This document shows positions 47,401-56,361 of a stretch of DNA of 64,000 nucleotides, one piece after another. The translations under genes were made by a program, and so were the position numbers. The DNA is from Hippophae tibetana (lineage: Eukaryota; Streptophyta; Magnoliopsida; Rosales; Elaeagnaceae). The stretch covers positions 72,981,340-73,045,339 of the forward strand of contig CM072812.1 in NCBI GenBank assembly GCA_037013495.1. Direction: 5' to 3'. The notes beneath the pieces are model-generated. The model did no database searches. It saw nothing but the letters and a program-made list of their open reading frames with translations, and had not been told where the DNA came from. Each line of letters begins with the position of its first letter. Within the stretch, counting starts at the first letter, position 1.

Positions 47401-47595
47401 TAGAATACCATTACGAATAAGGTGATACCTAACCTCATCAAATTCATGAAATCGCTCATTTTTACATTTAACGCATGGGCATCGAATCATACTACTTCTA
47501 GTATTACTATTTCTACGAGCAAATTCTATGAAACTTTCAACATCAGAAATATAATCTTGCTCAATTATACACTTTGACATCCAAGATTTGTCCAT
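44426..47595 (-). pseudogene. TNP2-type CACTA transposase, frameshifted
   Basis: The ATG at 47595 begins a transposase-associated domain (MDKSWM, then IRCPCVKCKN and a CPNDCIFYRKEYE segment). The TNP2 (transposase_21) core follows (46822-46079) with DGVNVYDAHKKEYF and LLWTINDFPDYGNLSG. The DUF4218 part (46011-45043) has LKSHDCYILMQQLLPVAIR and YPFERYIQVLKGYVNNRY. Further exons (about 44950-44845 and 44750-44426) carry the DUF4216 region, TYYGIIQEIWELDY. Damage: a one-base loss near 46870, a stop at 46079 and a frameshift near 46020. At about 44425 the DUF4216 region runs directly into second-gene sequence. The protein would bind the element's ends and cut them; this copy cannot make it whole. 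Confidence 0.85.
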
Positions 47596-47879
47596 TTTCT
47601 ATTAATGACATTAATTAAACATATTACTTAATTATGTATACAATGAATATATTTCAAGTATTATTATATATAAATTTCATAATTATTAGAATATATATCA
47701 AAACATACATAATGCAAAACAATTATCATTTTAATCATTTTACAAAACCATTTCTATACAAATTAAAAAATAAGCAACATGTTAGCATGAATATATAAAA
47801 ACCAATCACGCACTTTGGTTGATTCTAATTTCTAAGCATTAAAAAGTAATATTAATTATACGTATATAAATAAATTTGT

Positions 47880-48185
47880 ACACGCATAGTAAACTCACAA
47901 CATTTTAGATATTAGTTCCACATAAAATAAGTCAAACATAATAACAAGCAAAATAAAAAACATACCTAAATAAAAAATGTATACAAAATATAAAACAAAC
48001 TGAAGAATAAGCTGCAAAATTCTACTTAATAAAATATAATTATTTATAATATATAATTAAATTTATCCACGCACAGTAAATATATATAAACCATCAAACC
48101 CACAACATTTCAGATATTATTTTCACGTAAAATAAGTCAAATATAACAAACAAAATAAAAAAAAAACCTGAATCAAGAATTTATA
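47880..48185. repeat. Subterminal tandem repeat, about 205 bp, two copies
   Basis: Two copies of the unit found three times in CACTA copy 1 at 5930-6560 (ACAACATTTTAGATATTA and ACAACATTTCAGATATTA cores). The difference in copy number shows the array changes by unequal exchange or slippage. Confidence 0.75.
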
Positions 48186-48439
48186 TAGAAAATGGGTATA
48201 AATTATTTTAATATTTTGCTCAAACAAATAGTAGAACTGAAAGATAATGTGAGAAGAGGAATATAACTTACAAACGACATTACAAATGGTGGTCGGAGGT
48301 GGCCTGAAATTTAGAAAGAAGGTGGCTCACAGTGTAGATTTTGGGAGAAAATGGAGAAGAGTGAGGAAGAAAATGGAGGAGAGAAAGGAAGAAAAATGGG
48401 TTCTGCATAAAAAAAAGAACCGAATTTGGATATATTAGG

Positions 48440-48604
48440 TTGATAGCGTCCATTGAAGTGGAGAACCGACGCTACGTCACATGGATAGCGTCGGTTCTCC
48501 ACGTCAACCGACGCTATCCACGTGACATAGCGTCAGTTCTCCACATCAACCGACGTTATCCACGTGACATAGCGTCGGTTCTCCACGTCAACCGACGCTA
48601 TCCA
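48440..48604. repeat. Subterminal palindromic array A (GCGTCGGTT/AACCGACGC)
   Basis: Alternating AGCGTCGGTTCTCCACGTC and AACCGACGCTATCCACGTG words form back-to-back palindromes with a period near 38-40 bases, and include CCACGTGAC (a G-box-like CACGTG). In En/Spm the subterminal repeats are where the element's own DNA-binding protein attaches. Here about four units are present. Confidence 0.85.
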
Positions 48605-48940
48605 AGGCTACCATTTTTTGTGTTCTTTTAATTTAGAGTGGCAATACTTATGAGGCCTTAAATTAATTAAGGAGTTGAATTCTTCTTCAATTTTAGTGTA
48701 CTTCTCCTTACTTACCGTCTGAGGCTTTTGTTTTGGAATGTTAAAATACTCCATAGAACCATCATATTGGCTACCTCCCCTAACACGACCAGGATGCTCG
48801 CTTCCGAATGCATGATATAAAGCATCTCTCCCAAGCGCTTCCATTATTTCACCCCTTGATATTTTTTCTTGAACAACTAGCTCTCTACAAATAATAAAGC
48901 ACACAAACATATATATCATTCATTAATTTTTTAATCTATC
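48605..48940 (-). other. Copy of the element's own exon inside the subterminal array
   Basis: This 0.3-kb block duplicates the transposase_24-like exon found at 41340-41640 of the same element, including the GGSQYDGSMEYFNIPK coding stretch and the adjoining intron edge. It splits the subterminal array in two. On the minus strand the ORF 48919-48608 translates it. A self-derived fragment moved by gap repair or recombination is the likely source. Confidence 0.85.
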
Positions 48941-48944
48941 AACC

Positions 48945-49135
48945 TGACGTAGCGTCGGTTCTCCACGTCAACCGACGCTATCCACGTGACGTAGCGTTGG
49001 TTCTCCACGTTAACCGATGCAATCCACGTCACGTAGCGTCGGTTAACATGGCGAACCGGTACTATCTACATGGATAGCGTCGGTTATCCACGTCAACCGA
49101 CGCTACGTCCAACGTGGATAGCGTCGGTTCTACAT
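48945..49135. repeat. Subterminal palindromic array B
   Basis: The same CGTCGGTTCTCCACGTCAAC / CGACGCTATCCACGTGACG words as array A, about five units, running to the edge of the right terminal region. One unit has drifted (GTAGCGTTGGTTC). Confidence 0.85.
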
Positions 49136-49191
49136 CAAACCGACTTTAAATTCATTATAAGTTGGTTTTTTCCAAAAACTGACTTTACACA

Positions 49192-49220
49192 ACAACTTAA
49201 ATACCTCTTTTGTAGTAGTG
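49192..49220. repeat. Right terminal inverted repeat of CACTA copy 2
   Basis: The reverse complement begins CACTACTACAAAAGAGGTAT. It is followed outside by TGA, the same three bases that precede the left end. Confidence 0.92.
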
Positions 49221-49952
49221 TGAGGTAACCTCAATGTTACCGGTTTCTATTTCTATGATGTTCTATCTCACCACCTTCATTTTGGAAAGGTTTTTGACTG
49301 AAAAAGCTCCCGATCAACCTGAGGGTGAACAATATTTTTATTCTGCAAGTGTTATTGAAGCATGAAAGCATTCTAATTATTTATGTTGGAATTATGTTAT
49401 GAATAGTCTAACTGATTTCTTGTACAATGAGTACATTAAAGAGAAGACGACTAAATATTTTTAGGAATCATTGGATTGGAAGTATTGAATTGAAAATGTC
49501 GGTGCCAAAAATATTTGATTAATCATTTTCTTAATTATAAGACGGTGAACTCTAAATTTGTATGCAATAAGTATGTGAAATCCAAGATATCATAATAGAG
49601 ATGTATCGTGAAAGGATGGTACTTAGTGAAACCTTCCAAGTTGTAGCTATAATTGAAAATTTTCCCCCTTTATGGATAGGGTTTAAGGCCTACCTTAAGT
49701 ACAAATGAAGGGAAGTGTCTTTGAAAGACTTTCTTATAAGATTCAAAGTGGAAGAAGACAACAAGAATTCTTCTAAAAGAGAGTATATCTCATCTGCACC
49801 TAAAGCTAATGTGATGAAATATGGACAAAGTTTCAAGCACAATAATAATAAAGGGAAGGGCAAGCTAGGTAAAGGGTCTAAATTGGGACCTAGAAAAGCA
49901 ACTTTTAAGAAGTCAAGCTTGAGAAAGATTTCTAAAAAGAAACAGGAACCGT
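49221..49952 (+). pseudogene. Copia gag, second part (after the CACTA insertion)
   Basis: Coding pattern resumes directly at the right end of the CACTA element: HHLHFGKVF, then SASVIEA and KHSNYLCWNYVMNSL, continuing to a basic C-terminus (ORF 49715-49954). Stops and a frameshift are present. The expected CCHC zinc knuckle is not visible between the basic tail and the protease, so a small deletion there is likely. Confidence 0.8.
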
Positions 49953-51565
49953 GAGGCAAATATGGTGGATGACATAACTTATGATATCTTTGATATTGAC
50001 TTGTGTGTAATCATTTTTGAAGTGAACTTGGTAGGATCAAACCCAAAGGAGTGGTTGATTGATACTGGTGCAACAAGGCACATATGCTAAGATAAGGAGT
50101 TACTCATCACTTTTGCCCCAGTGAAAGATAAATAAAAGCTCTTCATCAAAAATTCTGCCATATCAGTCATTCAAGAGTAAGACCAAGTCAAACTGAAGAT
50201 GATTTGTGGGAAAGAGCTTACATTAAAAAATGTACTTTTTATTTCAAAAATCCGTAAGAATCTTGTTTTTGGCTCATTTATAAACAAGCATGGCTTTCAG
50301 ATCGTGTTTGAATATGATAAGGTCGTTGTGACCAAAAATGGGATGTTTGTAAGAAAAGGGTTTGTATCTGATAGGCTATTTAAGCTCAATGTAATGATTG
50401 TAAAAGCTAAGAATATTAATAAGAATAATTATTCTACTTATTTGCTTTAGTCTTCCAACTTTTGGCATGGTAAACTAGGTCATATTAATTATGACACATT
50501 TTATAGACTAATTAACATGCAACACATACCTGTATTCCAAATAGATTCAAAGCATAAGTGTGAGACTTGTGTTGAGGTAAAAATGATTAGCTCATCGTTT
50601 CATTCGATTAAAAGGAACACTAAACCCCTTGACTTAATCTATAGTGGTCTATGTGATTTGAAATTTCATCAAACAAGAGGTGGCAATAAGTATTTTATTA
50701 CTTCTGTTGATTATAGCACGAAATATTGCTATATTTATTTGCTTAAAAGCAAAGATGAAGCTATAGAAAAATTTATTCTTTATAAAATAGAAGTTGAGAA
50801 TTAACTTAACAAAAAGATCAAAGTACTACTCAATGATAGTGGTGGTGAATATGAAGCAATATTTGATGAATTCCGTGCATAACATAGAGTTATCCATGAA
50901 ATCGCAGTGCCTTATTCACCTCAGAAAAATATAGTTACTGAACGTAAGAATTGTACCTTGAAAGAAATGATGAATGCAATGCTATTAAGTTCTAGGTTGC
51001 CACATAATTTGTGGGGGGAAGCTATTTTGTCAGCTAACTACCTTTTAAATAAGGTACCCCGAAAAAAGACACATAAGACACCATATAAATTATTTAAAGA
51101 AAGGGTACCTTTCTATAAATATTTACGAGTATGAGAATGTCTTACTAAAGTAGCTATACCTATACCTAAGAAGGTGAAGATAGGTTCAAAAAAAATTGAT
51201 TGCATCTTCATTGGATATGCACATAATAGTAGTTCTTATTGGCTTCTTGTACATGAGTCAAAGATCTCAAACATACACAAGAACACGATAATGAAATCAA
51301 GAAATGTATCATTCTTTGAACATGTATTTTCAGGTAAATCTCAAGGAAATTCAAGTTCGTCTAAAAAAAAGTACGAGACTATGAATGAAGATAGTCAAAA
51401 CAAAGAACATGAATAAGAGGTTGAGGTTGATCTCAGACGTAGCTAGAAGGCTAAGATAGAAATGTCCTATAGTCCATTTTCGATCTACTTGTTAGAAAGT
51501 GAACCTCAAACCTATGAAGAGGTTGTGAATTCTTCTGAAGATCCTCAATGGCAAGAAGTCATTAT
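49953..51565 (+). pseudogene. Copia protease and integrase remnant
   Basis: WLIDTGATRHIC (about 50052) is the protease active site. It is followed by a GAG-pre-integrase-like segment with HGKLGHINYDTFYRL (about 50465). The integrase core has the second catalytic Asp region, LNDSGGEYEA (about 50830), and the Glu region, TERKNCTLKEMMNAM (about 50938). The first Asp region reads YSGLCDLKF, with Gly where an Asp is usual. The C-terminal part continues to 51565, where the gypsy LTR begins. Several stops are present. Confidence 0.85.
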
Positions 51566-51995
51566 TGGTTTTTAAAATAACATCAACGTGTAAGTATACA
51601 TGGTCATAAGTAATAATTGATAAATACAATATCGTTCCTATGGAGATTTGTTACTAATCTTTGTTAAATACTAAAATTGTTTCAACCTAATTTTATTCAA
51701 ACAATCTCTATTTGGATAGAGTTAAACTAAACTAATTCTAAATAACAATATATGAGATTAACACTTAAAAAAACTCTAGGGTTGTAATTTCACCAAATTA
51801 ATTCACTTGAACCATATTGTTTTATCTTGATTTATGTTCGTGCATTTAATTTATCCACATGTCTCTTCTCATAACAAATAGACACATCTCACTAAATTAA
51901 TTCACTTGATTCCTATGAGAATTAAATTTACCCAAAATTCATTAAGCTCAAAGTTCTCAATAGCTATACATACAATAAAAGTATATTCTTATCCC

Positions 51996-52033
<38 letters not shown>

Positions 52034-53168
52034 TATTCTATCCAAGAGCAAAACACAAAAATTCATTTTCCAAGTTCATTAGGGTTCACAAATCAATTGA
52101 TTAATCTTTCAACAATCAAAGACATTAAGCACAAATAGAATAAACAAATTAAAAACAACATATTGAAAAAATAATTAATTCAAGCTTCATAATGTAAGCT
52201 ACATTGCAACCCTAGAAAAAATAATTTAGTTCATAGCAAATATTGAAATTACAATCTAACAATATTTAGACATTTAAGAAAAATTAAATTAAAAGAAAAA
52301 AATATTAGAAGAAACTCTTTGATGATTCCTCAAAATAAAATGGAGTTCCTCATTTGCTTCCTTCTTTTCTCTTTGCTTGTTTTCTTTGTGTTTTTTTCAA
52401 CAACAAAAGAACCACAAAACTCTAAAAAAATGGCTTCTACGTGCTCTCTATATTTTTAGCAACATAACAACCACAAAAAACTCTCCTTATGGCTTCTGCA
52501 TGTTCTCCAAAATATACACCAAAAATTCATTAAAAGAGGCGTGCAAAAAGGGTAGAGAAAACGTGCAAAAGAGCTAGAATACATGTGAAATTTTCTGAAT
52601 TGTTTTTACACTACGCATGACATATGGAAATCACTGATTTGCTGGCAAGATAATCGTACATGTGGTGCATGAGGACTGGGTGGGTGACGTGAGGGCACGT
52701 CATAGGGCTAATCTGAGCGTCGGACTATGTAGATAGTTGGACCCCACTCTACGCGCCGAATTGTGTAAAAGAGTTGGGAATCCTCGTTCACTCACCCACG
52801 TAGCGTTTGAATCTCACTCTCTTAAATTGCATCATTGGTTTTCTGATCTGATAGTGAGTGACGCACATTAATCCATTCCGTGCGTGAGACTCCTTTTCTG
52901 CGCAGGAAAAAAAGAAAAAATAAATTTCAATTTTTTTTAATTTAATTTAAGTCCTCTTTTTAATTCAAATTAAATTTTTGAATTTTTGTTATTTCTATTT
53001 AAGTCCTTTTTTTTAATTTAAATTGTTTCATTTTCTCTAAAAATATAATTTCTTACAAAACTAACACCAAATAATAATTTAGAAACTTAAAATTAACTAA
53101 AAACCTCAAGAACATAGAAATTATAATTAATAAATTTGACAAAATAACTCTAAAACACAAAGTTATCA
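51566..53168 (-). repeat. Gypsy LTR, minus strand, same family as the solo LTR at 41721
   Basis: On the minus strand it starts TGATAACTTTGTG at 53168 and ends near 51566. The CATGGTCATAAGTAATAATTG block near 51599 mirrors CAAGTAATAATATG-type sequence at 43627-43660. It is shorter (1.60 kb against 1.97 kb) and carries a TA/TG microsatellite at 51997-52033. Confidence 0.8.
51997..52033. repeat. Microsatellite (TA)n(TG)n
   Basis: About seven TA followed by eleven TG, within the gypsy LTR. Confidence 0.9.
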
Positions 53169-53955
53169 CACCCATAAACTTAAGATTTTTCTAGTCCTCG
53201 AGCAAAAGAAAAGAAATAAAACAAGGATATATGCACTCAAAATAGTGATTTTCAAAACATTTCTCCTTGCTCATATTAATAACATAACTCAAAGCAATTC
53301 AAAAGTATGTTACATTTTCACATTGAATTTTCTTGTGTGTGTGTGAAGTCTTTTCATAATTAACCACATGCAATTAGGATGAGTTTATGCAAATATGAAA
53401 ACAATTAATCTTAATGAAATCACAAATCTCATAAGTTTGTTTTTCAATTCTCTCTCCACTAATGTAGACAAGTACAAAACCAAAGATCAATAACACTTTA
53501 TTAAGCTTGTAATGTATGGCTTAGGTAAAGGTAGGATAAAGGACAATATTTGGCTCAAATTTTCCCTAAACACATATCATTGTAGGATCATAACAAGGCA
53601 CCTTCTAACATCTCAATAAACACTTTCAAAGTTGGTATTTAACTTCTCATGCAACAATCTCTTTTTTATTTTTGATCGATTTTTTTTTGTTTTTTTGTTT
53701 TTTTACTAGGCTAATATGTGGGTGACAAATAAAAGTCAACATAAAGGCTCAAACGGGGTATACTATAGATAAAACATGTAAAGTTGGATAGAAAGGCTCA
53801 AACGATCCAAAGATGGCCTAAATCATTTCCTTAGCTAAGTGTTGTCTAGGATTTTCCCTTGAGAGAAAATCAAACAAATTCTAAGACATGTGAAACCAAA
53901 GGAGATGAATAGAATTGCATATTCACATAAGAAAACATAAATCAAATGGATCAAT

Positions 53956-54420
53956 TTATAAGTACAAGGCCAGGCTTGTAATTAAGGGATACAAGCAGTG
54001 ATATGGTCTTGATTACTTTGATACTTTATTTTTATATGATGAGAATAACATTCATAAGGATGATAATTGCTATCGTCACTCTATGAAATCTTCAAATACA
54101 TCAAATAGATGTAAAGACAGCCTTTCTAAATAGAGAGTTAGATGAAGAAATCTACATGGACCAACCCAAGGGTTTTTTATGCCTAGGGCAAGAAGGAAAA
54201 GGTCTGTAAATTGGTAAAGTCTTTATATGGCTTGAAACAAGCACCAAAACAATGACATGAAAAATTTGATAATATCATGAGGACAAATGGCTTTAAAATC
54301 AATGAGTGTGACAAATGTATATATGTCAAGGACAAAAAAGATAGTTATCTCTATTGACTACGTGAGGTCAAAGGATAACTTAGCGAATCCCTTAACTAAA
54401 GGGTTAAATTGAGAGTTAAT
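53956..54420 (+). pseudogene. Copia reverse transcriptase and RNase H pieces
   Basis: KARLVIKGYKQ (about 53966) and VKSLYGLKQAPKQWHEKFD (about 54207) are copia RT segments. RDLANPLTKG-like coding, here DNLANPLTKGLN at about 54371, is the end of RNase H. The stretch between, including the YVDD region, is deleted near 54345. Stops are present. Confidence 0.8.
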
Positions 54421-55058
54421 TGATAATTTATCGAGAGAAATAGGATTAAAGCCCATGAATGAATAAGGATTTGCAAAGCAAACTCAATCTATTTGACTGG
54501 AGATCCCAAGATCTAAGTTCAAAGGAACAACCTAATTATAAAGACTTAGTGAGATCAGTGTGGGGGTTTTCCCTCAAGTCCATTCCTACGATGAAAACAG
54601 TTATACTCGTAAAATATATGATAACTTAAGGCTTTTAATGATTCTTATGAAGAGAATAATGAGCGAAGTATATGGGTTACTCTTTGTGAATTACTTTTAA
54701 AGATAAGAGTTCACCTAAGTGAGGGAGGGTGGGGCCGCTTCGAAAGAAAATTATTTATGGATAAATTCTTTGGAAACTCTCATAGAACCAGACGTATATT
54801 CATGGCCAAAAGAAATATAACAGTGAGAACTAAATTGTATCAAGAAATACTCTTATGTGAACTATATCATCGCTTACATAAACTGGAGAACAGTTTAAGG
54901 ACATTACTTCTACTCATCAATGAGTAAGATAAATATACTTTTACAAAGGAAGGTTCAAAGGATAATACCTACCTATCTATTGCAGGTTATATCTATTGAA
55001 CTCTATTTTCGTGTCAATATTTGTTTTAAAAACTGTCTATTTTATTCATGTGGGGGAT
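54421..55058 (+). other. Copia 3' UTR and polypurine tract
   Basis: Non-coding sequence between the RNase H end and the 3' LTR. The tract ATGTGGGGGAT directly before the LTR start at 55059 is a good polypurine tract. Confidence 0.7.
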
Positions 55059-55618
55059 TATTGAAATTTTGTGAACTAAAATTGCTTTAAAATCAAAAAC
55101 ATTTTTGCCTTAATTCATTTATGAATTAATTTTTCTGTTTATGAAGTTTTTGGTTCTTTTTTGTTCTTTTCATTTCTGTTTCTCAAATTTTCCATTTTTG
55201 AATTGATTCTTTCATTTCTTATAGCTCTTAATTATGCTTTTCTCATGGGTATATATATATATATATATATCCATTCCTTGTTAAAGAAAAGAAGAAGAAA
55301 CATAGAAGAAGAAAAAAAGAAAAAATAGAGTCGTGGAAAAGAAAAAAAGGAAAGAGAATAGGAAAGGAAAGGAAAAAATATTTTTTATATATTTTTTATC
55401 TGAAGTTAGGTTCCTCCAATAAAGTTCAGACACTTGAAAGTTCGTGGAATAACAAATTTTCATATAAATTTATTATTATTTAATCGTTGTATCTTGGAAG
55501 ATAAGTTTTCATTGTTCTCTAACACCCACGGTGAGCAGGAAAATTATCTTAAGAACATTGTATGATATACAAACCTCGATTCTTTACTTTATTTAAATTT
55601 ATGTTATTTAAATTGTGT

Positions 55619-55702
<84 letters not shown>

Positions 55703-55765
55703 TTTGTTAACTTTAATAAAATAATTTTATTCTTAACTTGTTTGTTCATATATTATTTCCTATAA
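55059..55765 (+). repeat. 3' LTR of the copia element
   Basis: It parallels the 5' LTR at 36845 from TTGAAATTTTGTGAA to CTTAACTTGTTTGTTCATATATT, here 55733-55755. The first two bases read TA instead of TG. The microsatellite inside is expanded relative to the 5' LTR. Confidence 0.75.
55624..55703. repeat. Microsatellite (TA)n(TATG)n
   Basis: About 25 TA units followed by seven TATG units inside the copia 3' LTR. The 5' LTR has about ten TA units and no TATG units, so the expansion came after insertion. Confidence 0.95.
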
Positions 55766-55794
55766 CGTTTTTCAAGTCCTTCAGTGATACATAT

Positions 55795-56356
55795 TGTTGA
55801 GACTCTGAGTCCTATAGAGAGGGATTAGAGAGATATTAATGTAAAAGGCTTCATGTGTGAATCCTCATAAGGGGTCAATCTATTTATAACACATTTAGGG
55901 ATGCAAGTGTCAACTTTACAATGTGTACACGTAATTACGTGTCAGAAGGGTATGATTATCTCAAAGTACAATATGTCAGAAATCTAGGTTGAGTTTTACT
56001 CATGTTGTCCACGAGCTTATGATATACTCGAGCTCGAGCTATTCTTGGGCTTGGTCTGTCTAAGGCTCGAGCTGTAATTGGGCTTGGTCTCTCTAAGGCT
56101 TGAGTTGACATTAGGCTTGGTCTATTTAAGGCTTGATTTGTTATTGGACTTGGTCTGTCTAAGGCTCGAGCTGTCATTGAGCTTGGTCTGGGTGTCCAAA
56201 CATCATCCAGATGGTACCAGCTTGCTTCCCAAGGTTTACTTAAGGGTTAGGTCCTATGTTCGAGAATTGGGGAGAGCGAAAGAAACACGTGTCAGGCTAT
56301 AGCCACCCCACTCGAGATACCTTGTGCCCTCCGCTGAGTTAGGCGGAATACAAACA
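55795..56356. mobile_element. Solo LTR, 562 bp, with CATAT target duplication
   Basis: It starts TGTTGAGACTCTGAG at 55795, ends GGAATACAAACA at 56356, and is flanked on both sides by CATAT (55790-55794 and 56357-56361). TG...CA ends plus a 5-bp duplication identify a solo LTR from an LTR retrotransposon. The element family is unknown. It contains an internal 33-bp tandem repeat. Orientation is not established. Confidence 0.85.
56033..56197. repeat. 33-bp tandem repeat, five units, in the solo LTR
   Basis: Units CTCGAGCTGTAATTGGGCTT plus GGTCTGTCTAAGG begin at 56033, 56066, 56099, 56132 and 56165, each exactly 33 bases. A length divisible by three gives an 11-residue repeat (ALDRPSPITAR-like) in the minus-strand ORF, which is probably chance. 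Confidence 0.92.
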
Positions 56357-56361
56357 CATAT

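Larger units (their letters stand above)
38156..49220 (-). mobile_element. CACTA (En/Spm) transposon, copy 2, inserted in copia gag
   Basis: The left end is CACTACTACATAAATAGG at 38156 and the right end the inverse of CACTACTACAAAAGAGG at 49220. The same three bases, TGA, flank both sides (38153-38155 and 49221-49223), the expected target duplication. It is 11.07 kb, of which 1.97 kb is an inserted solo LTR. The genes run on the minus strand: a TNP2-type transposase (47595-44426), then a second gene with a Ulp1-like protease (to 39242). The right subterminal region has a palindromic repeat array. Frameshifts in the transposase make it non-autonomous now. Confidence 0.92.
51566..53955 (-). mobile_element. 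Gypsy retrotransposon fragment (3' UTR plus 3' LTR) in copia pol
   Basis: The LTR above is preceded on the minus strand by about 790 bases of gypsy 3' UTR ending in GCTCGAGGACTAGAAAAATC and TTAAGTTTATGGGTG, the run-up expected before an Athila/Tat LTR. Copia RT coding resumes at about 53956. The gypsy 5' part and some copia RT are missing, so insertion was followed by deletion. Confidence 0.75.
36845..55765 (+). mobile_element. Ty1/copia retrotransposon split by nested insertions
   Basis: The LTRs at 36845 and 55059 share TTGAAATTTTGTGAA and continue in parallel for about 0.7 kb. Between them, in order, are gag, protease, integrase, part of RT and the last part of RNase H. Two insertions interrupt it: a CACTA element in gag (38156-49220) and a gypsy LTR fragment in pol (51566-53955). 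Removing them leaves about 5.5 kb, a plausible copia size with internal losses. Stops and deletions make it inactive. No clear target duplication or primer site was found. Confidence 0.85.

Noticed and set aside
48440-49135. Regularly spaced palindromic repeats that look like a CRISPR array
   Set aside because: This is a plant nuclear locus. The repeats are back-to-back palindromes without unique spacers and lie directly inside CACTA termini with a target duplication.
55956-56177. ORF with an 11-residue repeat (ALDRPSPITAR-like)
   Set aside because: The repeat is a 33-bp tandem duplication within a solo LTR; length divisible by three keeps the frame open by chance, and no start context or domain supports a protein.
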